A DNA stretch of 64,000 nt from Helicobacter bilis (lineage in GTDB: Bacteria; Campylobacterota; Campylobacteria; Campylobacterales; Helicobacteraceae): NCBI RefSeq assembly GCF_001999985.1, contig NZ_CP019645.1, positions 1,922,001-1,986,000 of the forward strand, given 5' to 3'. Shown piece after piece: positions 47,213 to 56,725 of the stretch (its first letter is position 1; each line of letters starts with the position of its first letter). A program made the translations under genes and the position numbers. The notes beneath the pieces are model-generated. The model was not told the DNA's origin. It was given only the letters and a program-made list of their open reading frames with translations, and ran no database searches.

Positions 47213-49378
47213 ATGCAAGATTTTATCCGCTTTTTAGAATCTCACAATGAATTAAAGATTATTGACACACCCCTTGATATTGAGTTAGAAATCCCGCATT
47301 TAGCCTATTTAGAAGTGAAGAAAAAAGATTCTAAAGCCCTGCTTTTCACTCGTCCCATATATAGAAAACATAAGGATTCTACACTTTCAGGGACTAGCAC
47401 GGAATGCACGCAACACAATATGCAATCTAGTAATTGTCATGCTAAGCAAAGCGAAATTTCTCAAAATCTAGATTCTAAACCTTGTCATACTGAGCCTTTA
47501 GGCGAAGTATCTAACATGGAATCTAAAAAAGATATTTCGCCTTTTCGTAATGCTCAACATGACAAAAAACTACACCCAACAACACAAATGACACAAGACC
47601 TAACCTACACCGCACATATAGAATCCAATCTTATAGAATCTAATTTTAACAGCATAGATTCTAGCAACCAAGATTCTAACACAACCACCCAAGATATAGA
47701 ATCTTTTCATATCCCAGTCCTAATGAATGTCTTTGGCTCTCAAAAAAGACTGGAGTTAATCGCTACGCATTACAACTCAAACGCAGATTTTAAATCCCTA
47801 GAATCTATTGCAAATGTGATGAAAAATCTACTCAATCTCTCCATGCCAAAGACTTTGAGTGAAAAACTTGCAAAGCTAAAAGAGTTATGGGCTATGCGAC
47901 ATGTATTCCCTAAAAAATATAAGAACAAACCCCCATGTCAAGAGAGAATCTATACAAAAGATTCAATAGATCTATTTTCACTGCCTATACTTAAGACTTG
48001 GGAGGAAGATGGGGGGCGATTTATCACAATGGGGCAGGTTTATACACGAAGTCTTGATGGTAAATCTAATAATATCGGTATGTATCGACTGCAGATTCAC
48101 TCTCATAATGAGTTGCTTATGCACTGGCAGATTCATAAAGATGCAACGCATTTTTTCCACGAATACAAAAGAGCAAATAAACTCATGCCTGTAAGCATCG
48201 CCATAGGTGGCGACCCTCTTTATATATGGTGCGCTCAAGCCCCTATGCCACCAAAGATTTTTGAGCTTATGCTTTATGGACTTATACGCGCTAAAAATCC
48301 GCTATTAGCTGAATGTGTGAGTAATGAATTAGCCGTGCCGCATGATTGTGATATTGTGATTGAGGGCTTTGTGGATACAAGCAGATTTGCCCCGGAGGGA
48401 AAGTTTGGCGATCATACAGGATTTTACACGCCAATAGAGCCTTATCCCATCATGCAAGTGAGTGCCATCACTATGAAGCGTAACCCAGTCTATCTAGCCA
48501 CCGTTGTGGGTAAGCCACCACTTGAAGATAAATATATGGGCTATATGACAGAGCGGCTTTTTCTGCCGCTTTTACAGACAAGCGCACATGGACTTATTGA
48601 CTATTCTATGCCAGAAAATGGCGTATTTCATAATCTTATACTAGCGAAAGTAAAGACAGATTATCCCGCACAAAGTCTGCAAATGATGCACACTTTCTTT
48701 GGCATAGGGCAGATGAGCTTTGTAAAACATGCTCTTTTTGTGAGTGAAGAAGCACCAAAACTGCATAAAGACTACAAGATTCTATGTGATTATATCCTTG
48801 ATAGAATCAATACTAAAAAGCTATATAGCACTATGGGAAACTGCGATGCACTCGATCATGCGTGTGAGAGATTTGCTGTGAGTGGGAAGCTAGGCATTGA
48901 TGCAAGCGGTGAAATATTAAATCATAATTTTGTAGAAATTAGCGAAAATGACTTATTAAAAATTATGAAAAATATCGCAAATGAGATAGAATCTCTGCAT
49001 ATCTATAAGCATAAAAATCCGCTTATAATCTGTGGTATCAACAAAAAAGATACGCCAATACTAGAATATGCGACTAGATTCTATGAAACCCTTAGACAAT
49101 ATGGGGCATTTTTTATTTTTGTAGATAGTGATAATATTTTGACAAATTACTATATGCTTGTATGGCGTGTGGTAAATTCTATCGATGTAGCAAGGGATTT
49201 AAAGATTATTAAAGAATGTGCTTTTTTAGACGCAACCGCTAAGGGCAAGTTAGAGGGCTATGATAGAGAATGGCCCAAAGATACACTTTGCTCTCAATTT
49301 ATCCTTAATAGCCTAAAAGAGCAAGGCTTACTAGAAGATATTGATGAGTCGTTTTATAAACAATTTGGGATTTTGTAG
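47213..49378 (+). CDS. UbiD-family decarboxylase with a repeat-derived insertion
   Basis: UbiD enzymes use prenylated FMN. In Helicobacter, which makes menaquinone by the futalosine route, the homologue is assigned to a late decarboxylation. The 721-residue product has the family blocks LPILKTWEEDGGRFITMG, SIAIGGDPLYIWCAQAPMPP, EFKFGDHTGFYTP-like (PEGKFGDHTGFYTP) and TMGNCDALDHACE. H. pylori's protein is about 100 residues shorter. The excess is at about 50-160, an in-frame stretch of repeat arms (CHAKQSEIS, CHTEPLGEVS, KDISPFRNAQHDKK) and LDS/IES tripeptides. It starts one base after the ispE stop. Confidence 0.5.
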   Translation: MQDFIRFLESHNELKIIDTPLDIELEIPHLAYLEVKKKDSKALLFTRPIYRKHKDSTLSGTSTECTQHNMQSSNCHAKQSEISQNLDSKPCHTEPLGEVSNMESKKDISPFRNAQHDKKLHPTTQMTQDLTYTAHIESNLIESNFNSIDSSNQDSNTTTQDIESFHIPVLMNVFGSQKRLELIATHYNSNADFKSLESIANVMKNLLNLSMPKTLSEKLAKLKELWAMRHVFPKKYKNKPPCQERIYTKDSIDLFSLPILKTWEEDGGRFITMGQVYTRSLDGKSNNIGMYRLQIHSHNELLMHWQIHKDATHFFHEYKRANKLMPVSIAIGGDPLYIWCAQAPMPPKIFELMLYGLIRAKNPLLAECVSNELAVPHDCDIVIEGFVDTSRFAPEGKFGDHTGFYTPIEPYPIMQVSAITMKRNPVYLATVVGKPPLEDKYMGYMTERLFLPLLQTSAHGLIDYSMPENGVFHNLILAKVKTDYPAQSLQMMHTFFGIGQMSFVKHALFVSEEAPKLHKDYKILCDYILDRINTKKLYSTMGNCDALDHACERFAVSGKLGIDASGEILNHNFVEISENDLLKIMKNIANEIESLHIYKHKNPLIICGINKKDTPILEYATRFYETLRQYGAFFIFVDSDNILTNYYMLVWRVVNSIDVARDLKIIKECAFLDATAKGKLEGYDREWPKDTLCSQFILNSLKEQGLLEDIDESFYKQFGIL
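47435..47564. repeat. Dispersed repeat (CHVERS type) inside ubiD, three arms
   Basis: TGTCATGCTAAGCAAAGCGA (47435), TGTCATACTGAGCC (about 47483), and the opposite-orientation GATATTTCGCC with GCTCAACATGACA (47531-47564), all in frame with ubiD. Confidence 0.5.
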
Positions 49379-49597
49379 TTTTTGATTTTTATGGTTTTTT
49401 GTTTTACGCTTTGTGTTGTTAATGTATGATATATTGATGTTGTTTTTGTAAAAGGTAAGGTTTAGTTCTGTTAGCTATTATTCTAAGACAAAAAAGTTAG
49501 ATTTCACATCATATCTATTGCATTGTGTTCGCAGTGCAACATGAGTTAAGCCAAAAATTGGGACTTACAATATCAATACACAAAGCTAGTTTTATGC

Positions 49598-49603
49598 TAC
49601 AAT
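49598..49603 (+). promoter_or_regulatory. -10 box of the phase-variable methyltransferase
   Basis: TACAAT preceded by TTATGC, 31 bases before the ATG at 49635. The rest of the gap after ubiD holds no gene. Confidence 0.5.
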
Positions 49604-49634
49604 ATCGCACACAAAATACACCAAAGGACTATTG

Positions 49635-51180
49635 ATGGCAAATTGGAATGATGGTTATTTGACAGACATTGAGTATCTTGATACTTATTTTTCGTATCTA
49701 AATCCACTTTTTATGAATCTAAATCTCACTTTTGCGGGTTTTGATGTCGGTCAGCACGACTGCATTAGTTTGCAAACAAGCAGTGATTCTAATGATAAGC
49801 AGAGCTATCTTGAAATGGGCTTTGGTAGGGGTGTGAGTTTATGCGTGCATGCTGCCACTACTGATATGAGTTTTGTTGGGACGGATTTTAATCCATCGCA
49901 TACCCTATTTGCACGAAACTTAGCCAAAGTTGGCAACGCGGATATACAGCTTTATGATGATAGCTTTGAGCTATTGTATAAACGATTGCAAAAGCAAGAA
50001 GCAGAGTTTGACTACATTGTGTTACATGGTGTGTGGTCGTGGGTAAGTTATGAGAATCAAAAGGTGATTTTGCAGATTATCCGCGATCATTTGAAAGTTG
50101 GCGGTATTGTATATGTAAGCTATAATTGCTTTCCGGGCTGGGATGGCAAATGGTCTTCACGCAAGTTACTTACAATGTATCATGACTATATATCTGGTAC
50201 GAAAGTCGAACGAATCCGTAATGCGCTTGGATTTTTCAAAGACTTTTTAGAGACGAATCCGCTTTATCTGCAGAATAATCCAAGTGCAGCACGAGTCTCA
50301 CAAATAATAGAAAATGAAAAGTTTGACTATTTAGCACATGAATTTTTTAATGATGGAGCAAATTGTTGCTACTTTGTTGATATGGTGCGTGATTTGGAAT
50401 CATGTAAATTACAATTTGCATGTGGGGCATTACCTTTGTGGCATTATGAAGATTCTAGTTTAAATAAGCAAAATCAAGCCTTTTTAGATCAAATCGCAGA
50501 ACCGACATTAAAAGAGCAGCTAAAAGATTACTATCTTAATAGACAATTTCGAAATGATATATTTGTAAAAGGGGCACAAAAGCTATCAGGGCAGCAAATA
50601 TGCGATAAGTTTCTCAATACCCGCTTTACACTTACAAGCATACCCGATAGTGATGCAGAAGATCTTGATGCAATTAGGAAAGATATGATTGCATTTCTTG
50701 CAAAAGATTCTTATACACCAAAAAGCATGCGTGAGGCACAGCTACAGCTGGGGGGGGGGGGGGTTACATATACGAGAGTTAGCTAAACTTGTCGCAGATA
50801 TGATGACAAGCGGCTATATACACCCAGTAACAAATAGAGACATTACAGATTCCATTGCAAAACGCTCAATAGATTTCAATCGACATATTTTCAGCAATCA
50901 GTGCAAAAAGCAATATGTGCGATATGCGGCTGCTCCACTTATTGGTGGCGGTGTATTGATTAATGAAGTATCGCAAGTGTTTTTATATGGATTAATGAGT
51001 GGTGTAGATGAAAAAGGTTTAGGTGCATTCGCATGGGATATTCTCAAGGCACAAGGTAGAAAACTCAATAAGGCTGGTGTAGATTTAGAAAGTGATAAAG
51101 AGAATATAAAAGAGCTTGATTCTGTATTGCAGGATTTATTGCCAAAAATACCGCTTTATAAGAATTTGGGTATTTTGTAA
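49635..51180 (+). CDS. Class I methyltransferase with regulatory domain, phase-variable and currently out of frame
   Basis: The first frame (ATG 49635, AAAGGA upstream) has a SAM-binding motif YLEMGFGRGVSLCVHA near residue 50, DFNPSHTLFARNLA and YDYIVLHGVWSWVS-like (EFDYIVLHGVWSWV). A regulatory half as in methyltransferase-regulatory-domain proteins follows. At 50750-50763 a G14 run pushes it out of frame, and it stops at 50786. The remaining 3' part (ELAKLVADMMTSGYIHPV to GIL) is open in the next frame to 51180. Thirteen or sixteen G would give one protein of about 515 residues, the usual family size. As sequenced, the gene is OFF or truncated. The substrate is unknown; surface glycan or lipid is a guess. 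Confidence 0.5.
50750..50763 (+). repeat. G14 phase-variation tract inside the methyltransferase gene
   Basis: Fourteen consecutive G within coding sequence. The frame before it (starting 49635) and the frame after it (ending 51180) differ by one, so loss of one G or gain of two restores the full ORF. Confidence 0.5.
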
Positions 51181-51524
51181 GATCGGGTAGGATATTGGTT
51201 TATAACAGATGTTAAGTTTTGATATCTATTAAGCAAAGCAAAACATTTGAGATTGGATTGTACAAAAGAGATTTTGACTTCATCTCAAAAAGACAAAATA
51301 TCATCTCAATAAAAAATCTAGTTTCACAAGGTATTTTCACTTTTTTCAATATAAATGCTTCTTAACATAAGAGTTTGTAAGTGTTTTATTGCTATACTAC
51401 TTGTTTTAAAATCAAAGCTATGTTTAAAAGGTCAATGGCAACCTCGCTATTATGAAATTTTCATGATAGAATCAACAAAATCTAGCTTTGATTATTACTT
51501 ACTTCTTACTACATAAGGTTTTTT
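51181..51524. other. Gap without recognised genes
   Basis: About 340 AT-rich bases before the lipoprotein gene; no ORF, RNA gene or clear terminator seen. Confidence 0.5.
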
Positions 51525-52283
51525 ATGATTTTACATTTTATTAAACCAAGGTTCTATATATTACATTTTTGTGTTATTGCTTTGGCTTGTTTGTGTTTGA
51601 GTTCTTGCATGAATGTCATGCAAGATACTTTTAAAAACTCATCAAACTATACGATTAAATATGCTTATGTGCAGAGTGATAAAATATTTTTAGAAGAAGT
51701 AAAAGAGATTGCAAAAATGCTTCCCAAAAAAGAAACATTTAGCATGGCTATAAACGAACTACAAGAGTTAAACGACTCTTATAAAATAGCTAATATCCCA
51801 GAACTTAACATTACTTTTACATGTGGTTTTAATAAGCAGTATGTAAAAACTTTACAATCATTACTTACAACAAGAAAATATCCATGTGATGGGGAGATAG
51901 CAGGCTACACATTGCAGTCTTTCACTAAGAATCCATATAAAAAATACTATGGAGAAAAGTTTGCAAATGTGCAAAATCAAGAGCAATTTTTATTTTTCTA
52001 CACAAAGGATTTTAAGCATGTAAAAAGCAAAGAAGATATAAAAACTACATTGCAATCTATAATTTCAAATATAGCTTCAAATGCCAATGCAATTTATGAT
52101 TTACGCGAGTTAAAACACTATGCTTTTATGAATGGCATTATAGAATCTTACGATGATTTTTATAAGCTAGTGGCACAATATGAGGTCAAATGTCAAGGCT
52201 CACTTTTTAGCACAACACTTGATGAGATCATCTCACAACGCGATTTGCAATGCAAAAAGATTACGCACATAAAAGCAAAATAG
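51525..52283 (+). CDS. Hypothetical lipoprotein
   Basis: The 252-residue product starts with a basic-hydrophobic signal and the lipobox LSSC (Cys at about 29), so it should be lipidated and exported. The mature part is helical and charged, with two further Cys pairs (TFTCGFNKQ, KYPCDGE) that could form disulphides. I do not recognise a family. It lies 31 bases before the lpxF-like gene and may be co-transcribed with it. Confidence 0.5.
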   Translation: MILHFIKPRFYILHFCVIALACLCLSSCMNVMQDTFKNSSNYTIKYAYVQSDKIFLEEVKEIAKMLPKKETFSMAINELQELNDSYKIANIPELNITFTCGFNKQYVKTLQSLLTTRKYPCDGEIAGYTLQSFTKNPYKKYYGEKFANVQNQEQFLFFYTKDFKHVKSKEDIKTTLQSIISNIASNANAIYDLRELKHYAFMNGIIESYDDFYKLVAQYEVKCQGSLFSTTLDEIISQRDLQCKKITHIKAK

Positions 52284-52314
52284 ATTCTAAAAATTAGAAT
52301 GAATAAGGTGATAA

Positions 52315-52905
52315 ATGTCTATATCTAAAACATATAAAAAGATTTTATGTATATGCTTACTCATATTTACACAAAATATGCAAGCCAGAGATGAATTTGA
52401 AAAATTAGGCGATATTTTGACACTTGCGCCATTTGGCGTGTTAATCGTTAGTCTTGGTATGCGTGATTATGAGGGGGCAGCTCAACTTGCCGCTGGTTCT
52501 CTTGCCACACAAGGCACAATAGAGCTTATCAAAAGGGGGTTTGAATACGCTCATCTCAATGGCACAAGCATAGATTTTGCAAAACGACCTTGCTGTGATG
52601 ACTATAAAGGTATGCCTAGCGGACATGCTGGTGGTGCGTTTAGTGCTGCTGGTTTTGTGTATTATCGCTATGGTTGGAAACCTGCATTGCCACTTATAGG
52701 GCTTGGCGTGGTTACCGCAGCATCTCGCGTATATGCTAAAAAACACACGATTTGGCAAGTCGCAATCGGCAGTGCAATCGCGTGGGGCTGGGCGTATGTC
52801 TTTACTACGCGATATAATCCGCAAACAAGATTTATCGTAACGCCTGAAATTAGTGCCGATAGCTTTGGTAGCTTTTATGGTGTTAATATGCATTATCGGT
52901 GGTAA
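52315..52905 (+). CDS. lpxF: PAP2-family phosphatase, probable lipid A 4'-phosphatase
   Basis: H. pylori LpxF removes the 4'-phosphate of lipid A and gives polymyxin resistance. This 196-residue protein has a signal-like N-terminus and hydrophobic helices. The PAP2 motifs are KRGFEYAHLNGTSIDFAKRP (about 66), GMPSGHAGGAFSAAGF (about 97) and ASRVYAKKHTIWQVAIG (about 139), with the two catalytic His. Architecture and length agree better with LpxF than does the PAP2 protein at 15596. The symbol is by resemblance, not tested. Confidence 0.5.
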   Translation: MSISKTYKKILCICLLIFTQNMQARDEFEKLGDILTLAPFGVLIVSLGMRDYEGAAQLAAGSLATQGTIELIKRGFEYAHLNGTSIDFAKRPCCDDYKGMPSGHAGGAFSAAGFVYYRYGWKPALPLIGLGVVTAASRVYAKKHTIWQVAIGSAIAWGWAYVFTTRYNPQTRFIVTPEISADSFGSFYGVNMHYRW

Positions 52906-53154
52906 GTTTTGTCATAGAATCAATGAGAATGTTTAGTTTCTTATCTGTTTTTTACGCATTGAGTTCTTCGTGATTAATAGGTTTATAAGCATAAAAGACT
53001 ATTGCAAATTGAAATATTAACCCATATGGAATTCAAATCCATTGTTGCATGAAACCCGAATGTTACAATACCAAAGAGATAAATTTGAGAACTAAAAGTG
53101 TAATCTTAAAAATCGTAATACAAGGGTTTTGTGCCTACTACTTTATAATCTTTA

Positions 53155-54225
53155 TTACTCTTTTGTATTGACTACAATGTCGTAGTTTTTGTTAAAATAA
53201 CTTAGCCAGTCTGTTACACTCATGCTTTTAAAGACTTTCAGTGGTTGAAAATTTGGTGGATTTTTAAGTGTGAGTTGAATGTCTAGTTCTTTTGATTTGT
53301 TCTGCATAATATCACTTACGCCTTGTATGAGAGTTTGACTATTTGTGCCTATATATGATGCAAGGAAAGGCGTGCCGATGAGTTTCATAAGGCTTAGATT
53401 TGCTTCAAATTGTGTTTCTAAGGTCTTTTTTTGCTCTGAAGTAAGCTTATCATTGGCTGCTAGAAAATCCTTAAATGATTGTTTTGGCTGAATGTTAAAC
53501 TTTAATGAAAGCAGTTCGTGTGGGATATTTTGAGCTTGCAGTTCCTCTTTATTAGAATCCCCATTCATAGCCATTGCTATGTCATATAGAATCCCAATTA
53601 TATGTGTGCGTTCCGCATTTGGTGTGAAAACATTTACAGATTCTATATTGGTGCTAAACATTTGTGATATGAGATTACATTGTGTGTTTGCTGTGATTGT
53701 ATGCGATGTGCCTTCACCAGTCTTGTAGAGATAGTCTTGCTCGCATTCTAGTTTATTTGGCAGTAACGAGTCGGCACTATGATTAAAAAATGCAATGAGT
53801 GGCTCTCTTGTAGAATCTCCAAAAAATTTATTCATAGTTGGGTATTCTATATCTGTTTTTACCTTAAATGAAAGATGATTTTTACTCTTTATATCCTCGC
53901 TACTCAATGTAAAATTGTGAAGTCGTATGCTCTCATGTATATCATGGTGTGAGGTTGTAAAGTCGTCCATATAAATGGTTATCTTTTCGGATTTGCACTT
54001 ATAATCCATAAGTCCGCTACATTTAAATGGTGTATAATCAAAGCTTTGAATGCCATATTGGCTACTTTGGGCTTCTTTTACCTGAATGCGCGCAAACTCC
54101 ATACCTTGATTAAGGCGACTTTCTACTTCCTGCAACATTTTCCTTGATGCAAAATAAAGCACTATAAGCAATATCGCAATGATGACCGCGCCAAAAAGCA
54201 CAATCTTTCGTGCAAGTCTATTCAT
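53155..54225 (-). CDS. Membrane-anchored periplasmic protein of unknown function
   Basis: A single N-terminal helix (KIVLFGAVIIAILLIVLYFA) is followed by a ~320-residue extracytoplasmic part with paired Cys (FKCSGLMDYKC, LECEQ/TQCN). It loosely recalls YdgA/DUF945-type proteins, but I am not sure of that. I chose the ATG at 54225 (MNRLARK) because AAAGGAA lies seven bases upstream; a longer TTG-started form would place that ribosome site inside the gene. It lies in the same direction as galU and lpxB. Confidence 0.5.
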   Translation of the reverse strand: MNRLARKIVLFGAVIIAILLIVLYFASRKMLQEVESRLNQGMEFARIQVKEAQSSQYGIQSFDYTPFKCSGLMDYKCKSEKITIYMDDFTTSHHDIHESIRLHNFTLSSEDIKSKNHLSFKVKTDIEYPTMNKFFGDSTREPLIAFFNHSADSLLPNKLECEQDYLYKTGEGTSHTITANTQCNLISQMFSTNIESVNVFTPNAERTHIIGILYDIAMAMNGDSNKEELQAQNIPHELLSLKFNIQPKQSFKDFLAANDKLTSEQKKTLETQFEANLSLMKLIGTPFLASYIGTNSQTLIQGVSDIMQNKSKELDIQLTLKNPPNFQPLKVFKSMSVTDWLSYFNKNYDIVVNTKE

Positions 54226-54363
54226 AATAAATTCCTTTGACAACAGATATTGTAGCTATGTATGCCATTTGAAAAATTAATCGAGCATTCTAGCATAACT
54301 TTTATAATCTGTGAAATACGCATACTTTTAATTTTTTAGTTGAAGCTATCAATGTAAAAAGTG

Positions 54364-55185
54364 TTACTTTTGTGATCGTTTATAAAAATCATTTGTTGCT
54401 TTTACAAAGCCATCGATACTGCCGCAATCATAGCGGATTCCCTTGAATTTATAGCCGATAACTCTGCCTAACTTTGCTTGCTCTAAGAGTGCATCTGTAA
54501 TTTGCAATTCACCATTAATGCCGGGCTTTGTCATACGCAAAATATTGAAAATATCAGGCGTTAAGATATACCTGCCAATAATTGCTAGATTGCTTGGGGC
54601 TTTTTCAACGCTAGGCTTTTCAATCATGGATTTTACCTTATAGATTCCATCTTCTAGCATATCAGCTTCGATAATGCCGTATTTATGGACTTCATTAGAA
54701 TCTACTTCTTCGATAGCTACGACAGAACAGCGATATTTTTCATAGATTCTCATCATTTGAGTAAGCACCCCCTCACTCTCGCTATAACATAAATCATCAG
54801 CTAAAATCACTGCAAATGGATTCTTACCCACAAGTGTTTCGCCTGTAAGTATCGCATGTCCCAAACCTCGCATTTCCTTTTGCCGTGTGTAACTAAAAGT
54901 AGCAGTTTCCATAATGTTTCGTATCTCGCTTAGCAAAGTCTCTTTTGAAGTATCCTTTATTTGATGCTCTAACTCATAGCTAATGTCAAAATGGTCCTCA
55001 ATACTTCTTTTACCACGCCCTGTAACAATCGCCATTGTCCTGCAGCCTGCATCAAGGGCTTCCTCTACGCCATATTGAATGAGTGGTTTGGTAAGAATAG
55101 GTAGCATTTCCTTTGGCATTGCCTTTGTCGCAGGTAAGAATCTCGTGCCATAACCTGCCGCGGGGAATAAACAAGTCTCTATCAT
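54364..55185 (-). CDS. galU: UTP-glucose-1-phosphate uridylyltransferase
   Basis: It makes UDP-glucose for LPS and other surface glycans. The 273-residue product has the nucleotidyltransferase start FPAAGYGTRFLPATKAMPKE and QYGVEEALDAGC. VILADDLCY marks the metal-binding Asp, and EKPSVEKAPSNLAIIGRYIL is family-specific. It has a normal length. It lies between the hypothetical membrane protein and lpxB, all on the minus strand. Confidence 0.5.
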   Translation of the reverse strand: MIETCLFPAAGYGTRFLPATKAMPKEMLPILTKPLIQYGVEEALDAGCRTMAIVTGRGKRSIEDHFDISYELEHQIKDTSKETLLSEIRNIMETATFSYTRQKEMRGLGHAILTGETLVGKNPFAVILADDLCYSESEGVLTQMMRIYEKYRCSVVAIEEVDSNEVHKYGIIEADMLEDGIYKVKSMIEKPSVEKAPSNLAIIGRYILTPDIFNILRMTKPGINGELQITDALLEQAKLGRVIGYKFKGIRYDCGSIDGFVKATNDFYKRSQK

Positions 55186-55296
55186 TTCTATCCTTTTATA
55201 GTTTTATTCACAAAGTCTAATTATACAAAAAATAATGTGAATTACATTTTTGACTTCACAAGATTCTATGCCCTCTTTGCTATAAAACACTTAAAA

Positions 55297-56445
55297 TCAA
55301 GGCTCAAGTAGCCATTTTGCCACATTATCCTTGCTACCATGTTTTAAGTATTTGCGTAGTGTAGAAGTGCCTTCAAAATATCTCTCATACTCAAAGTTTT
55401 CATAAGCTTTCAGCATATTTTTCGCATTACAATCATTTTGTAAAAGCTCTTCATGTAAATAGTCATCACCAAGCCCAGCTTTTTTAATATCCTTGCCATT
55501 TTCTTTAAGCATAGCTTGATAGATAATATTTGCTAGTCCAACAAAATTTAGCTTTACAAACATTCTTGCGATAAAGTAGTCAATCCATTTTGCACGATAG
55601 ACAAGCACAAATGGAATCTGCATAAGACTTGCCTCAAGTGTCGCAGTCCCCGCACACACAAAGGCAAAAGACGCATTACTTAAGCCCTCTTGCGTATTAT
55701 ATACAATATGAAACATGTCGATATTGCCATATATCTCCATCATTTTTGTACCGCGGAATTTCTCTGGGATAATAAGCCTTAAGATCGCATTTTCATGCTT
55801 TTCTAAAAGCTTTTTAGCTAAGATTCTATAATCATTCATCAGCTTTTTTATCTCACTTTTGCGACTACCGGGCATAAATACAAAGATATTAGAATCTTTA
55901 TTATAAAACTGCTTGGATTCTGTATAAATATCAAGTAGCGGATGTCCTACATATCGTGCTTTTTTTTCATAATAGTGCAGCTCAAAGGGCCAGATACACG
56001 CAAGTTTATCAAATAGCCTCTCAATCTCTTTTGCACGCCATTCTTTCCACGCCCACACTTGCGGCAATATATAATACATAATAGGAATATTTGGATTTTT
56101 CTCTCGTATCTTTTTCGCAAGTCTTAGATGAAATGATGAGCTATCCATTAAGAGAATCTTATCGCATGTAAGGGCTGCTTCACTAAGAATTTGCATAGCC
56201 TCTTTAAAGAATAGAATCTTTTTTGCCACATCGCTAAAACCCATAATGGCAAACTCACTAGGGCTTAAAACTTGCCGTCCTATCTCACTTTCACATACAC
56301 CAATGAGTGTGCAAGATTCTGGCAAAACTTTCGCGAGATTTCTTAAGTGTAGATTAGAGCTTGGCTCAAGCGCACTGACAAAGATTTTAAGTTCTTTTGT
56401 GCTAGATTTAGTAATTAAATCTTTATTTGTTGTAATATTTTGCAT
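55297..56445 (-). CDS. lpxB: Lipid-A-disaccharide synthase
   Basis: It joins UDP-2,3-diacylglucosamine and lipid X to form the lipid A disaccharide at the inner membrane. The 382-residue product shows SALEPSSNLHLRNL near the start and YYILPQVWAWKEWRAKEIE (about 120). FVFMPGSRKSEIKKL and FAFVCAGTATLEASLMQIPF match family blocks. Length is normal. It belongs with the LpxR-like and LpxF-like genes to lipid A biology, though these are not clustered. Confidence 0.5.
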   Translation of the reverse strand: MQNITTNKDLITKSSTKELKIFVSALEPSSNLHLRNLAKVLPESCTLIGVCESEIGRQVLSPSEFAIMGFSDVAKKILFFKEAMQILSEAALTCDKILLMDSSSFHLRLAKKIREKNPNIPIMYYILPQVWAWKEWRAKEIERLFDKLACIWPFELHYYEKKARYVGHPLLDIYTESKQFYNKDSNIFVFMPGSRKSEIKKLMNDYRILAKKLLEKHENAILRLIIPEKFRGTKMMEIYGNIDMFHIVYNTQEGLSNASFAFVCAGTATLEASLMQIPFVLVYRAKWIDYFIARMFVKLNFVGLANIIYQAMLKENGKDIKKAGLGDDYLHEELLQNDCNAKNMLKAYENFEYERYFEGTSTLRKYLKHGSKDNVAKWLLEP

Positions 56446-56566
56446 TTTTATCCTTATTGTATTTTATTATGATTTAAGATTCTATATTGTTTTATTAAAT
56501 CGTCTTTATTTTAGAATCTGGTGATTGTTGTGTTGAATGTCGCAAAGCCTTAACACAGATTTTAGC

Positions 56567-56587
56567 AAAGAGGTTCTCCCTCTTTTT
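56567..56587. terminator. Possible terminator between gatB and lpxB
   Basis: AAAGAGG and CCTCTTT form a 7-bp stem around TTCTC, with TTTTT at one end on the plus strand. It lies in the 280-base gap where both neighbours are minus-strand genes, so its orientation fits poorly; it may be bidirectional. Confidence 0.5.
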
Positions 56588-56725
56588 CACAAGTCCAAAG
56601 CGACAATAACTCAGAGTCTTTTGCATATTATGTTTAACACGCATAAAGCTTAGTGTATACTTTTTGTTAAACATCTCTTCTTTTCATATTATTTATTGCA
56701 TAGCATGGACTTTTATCATAGATAT

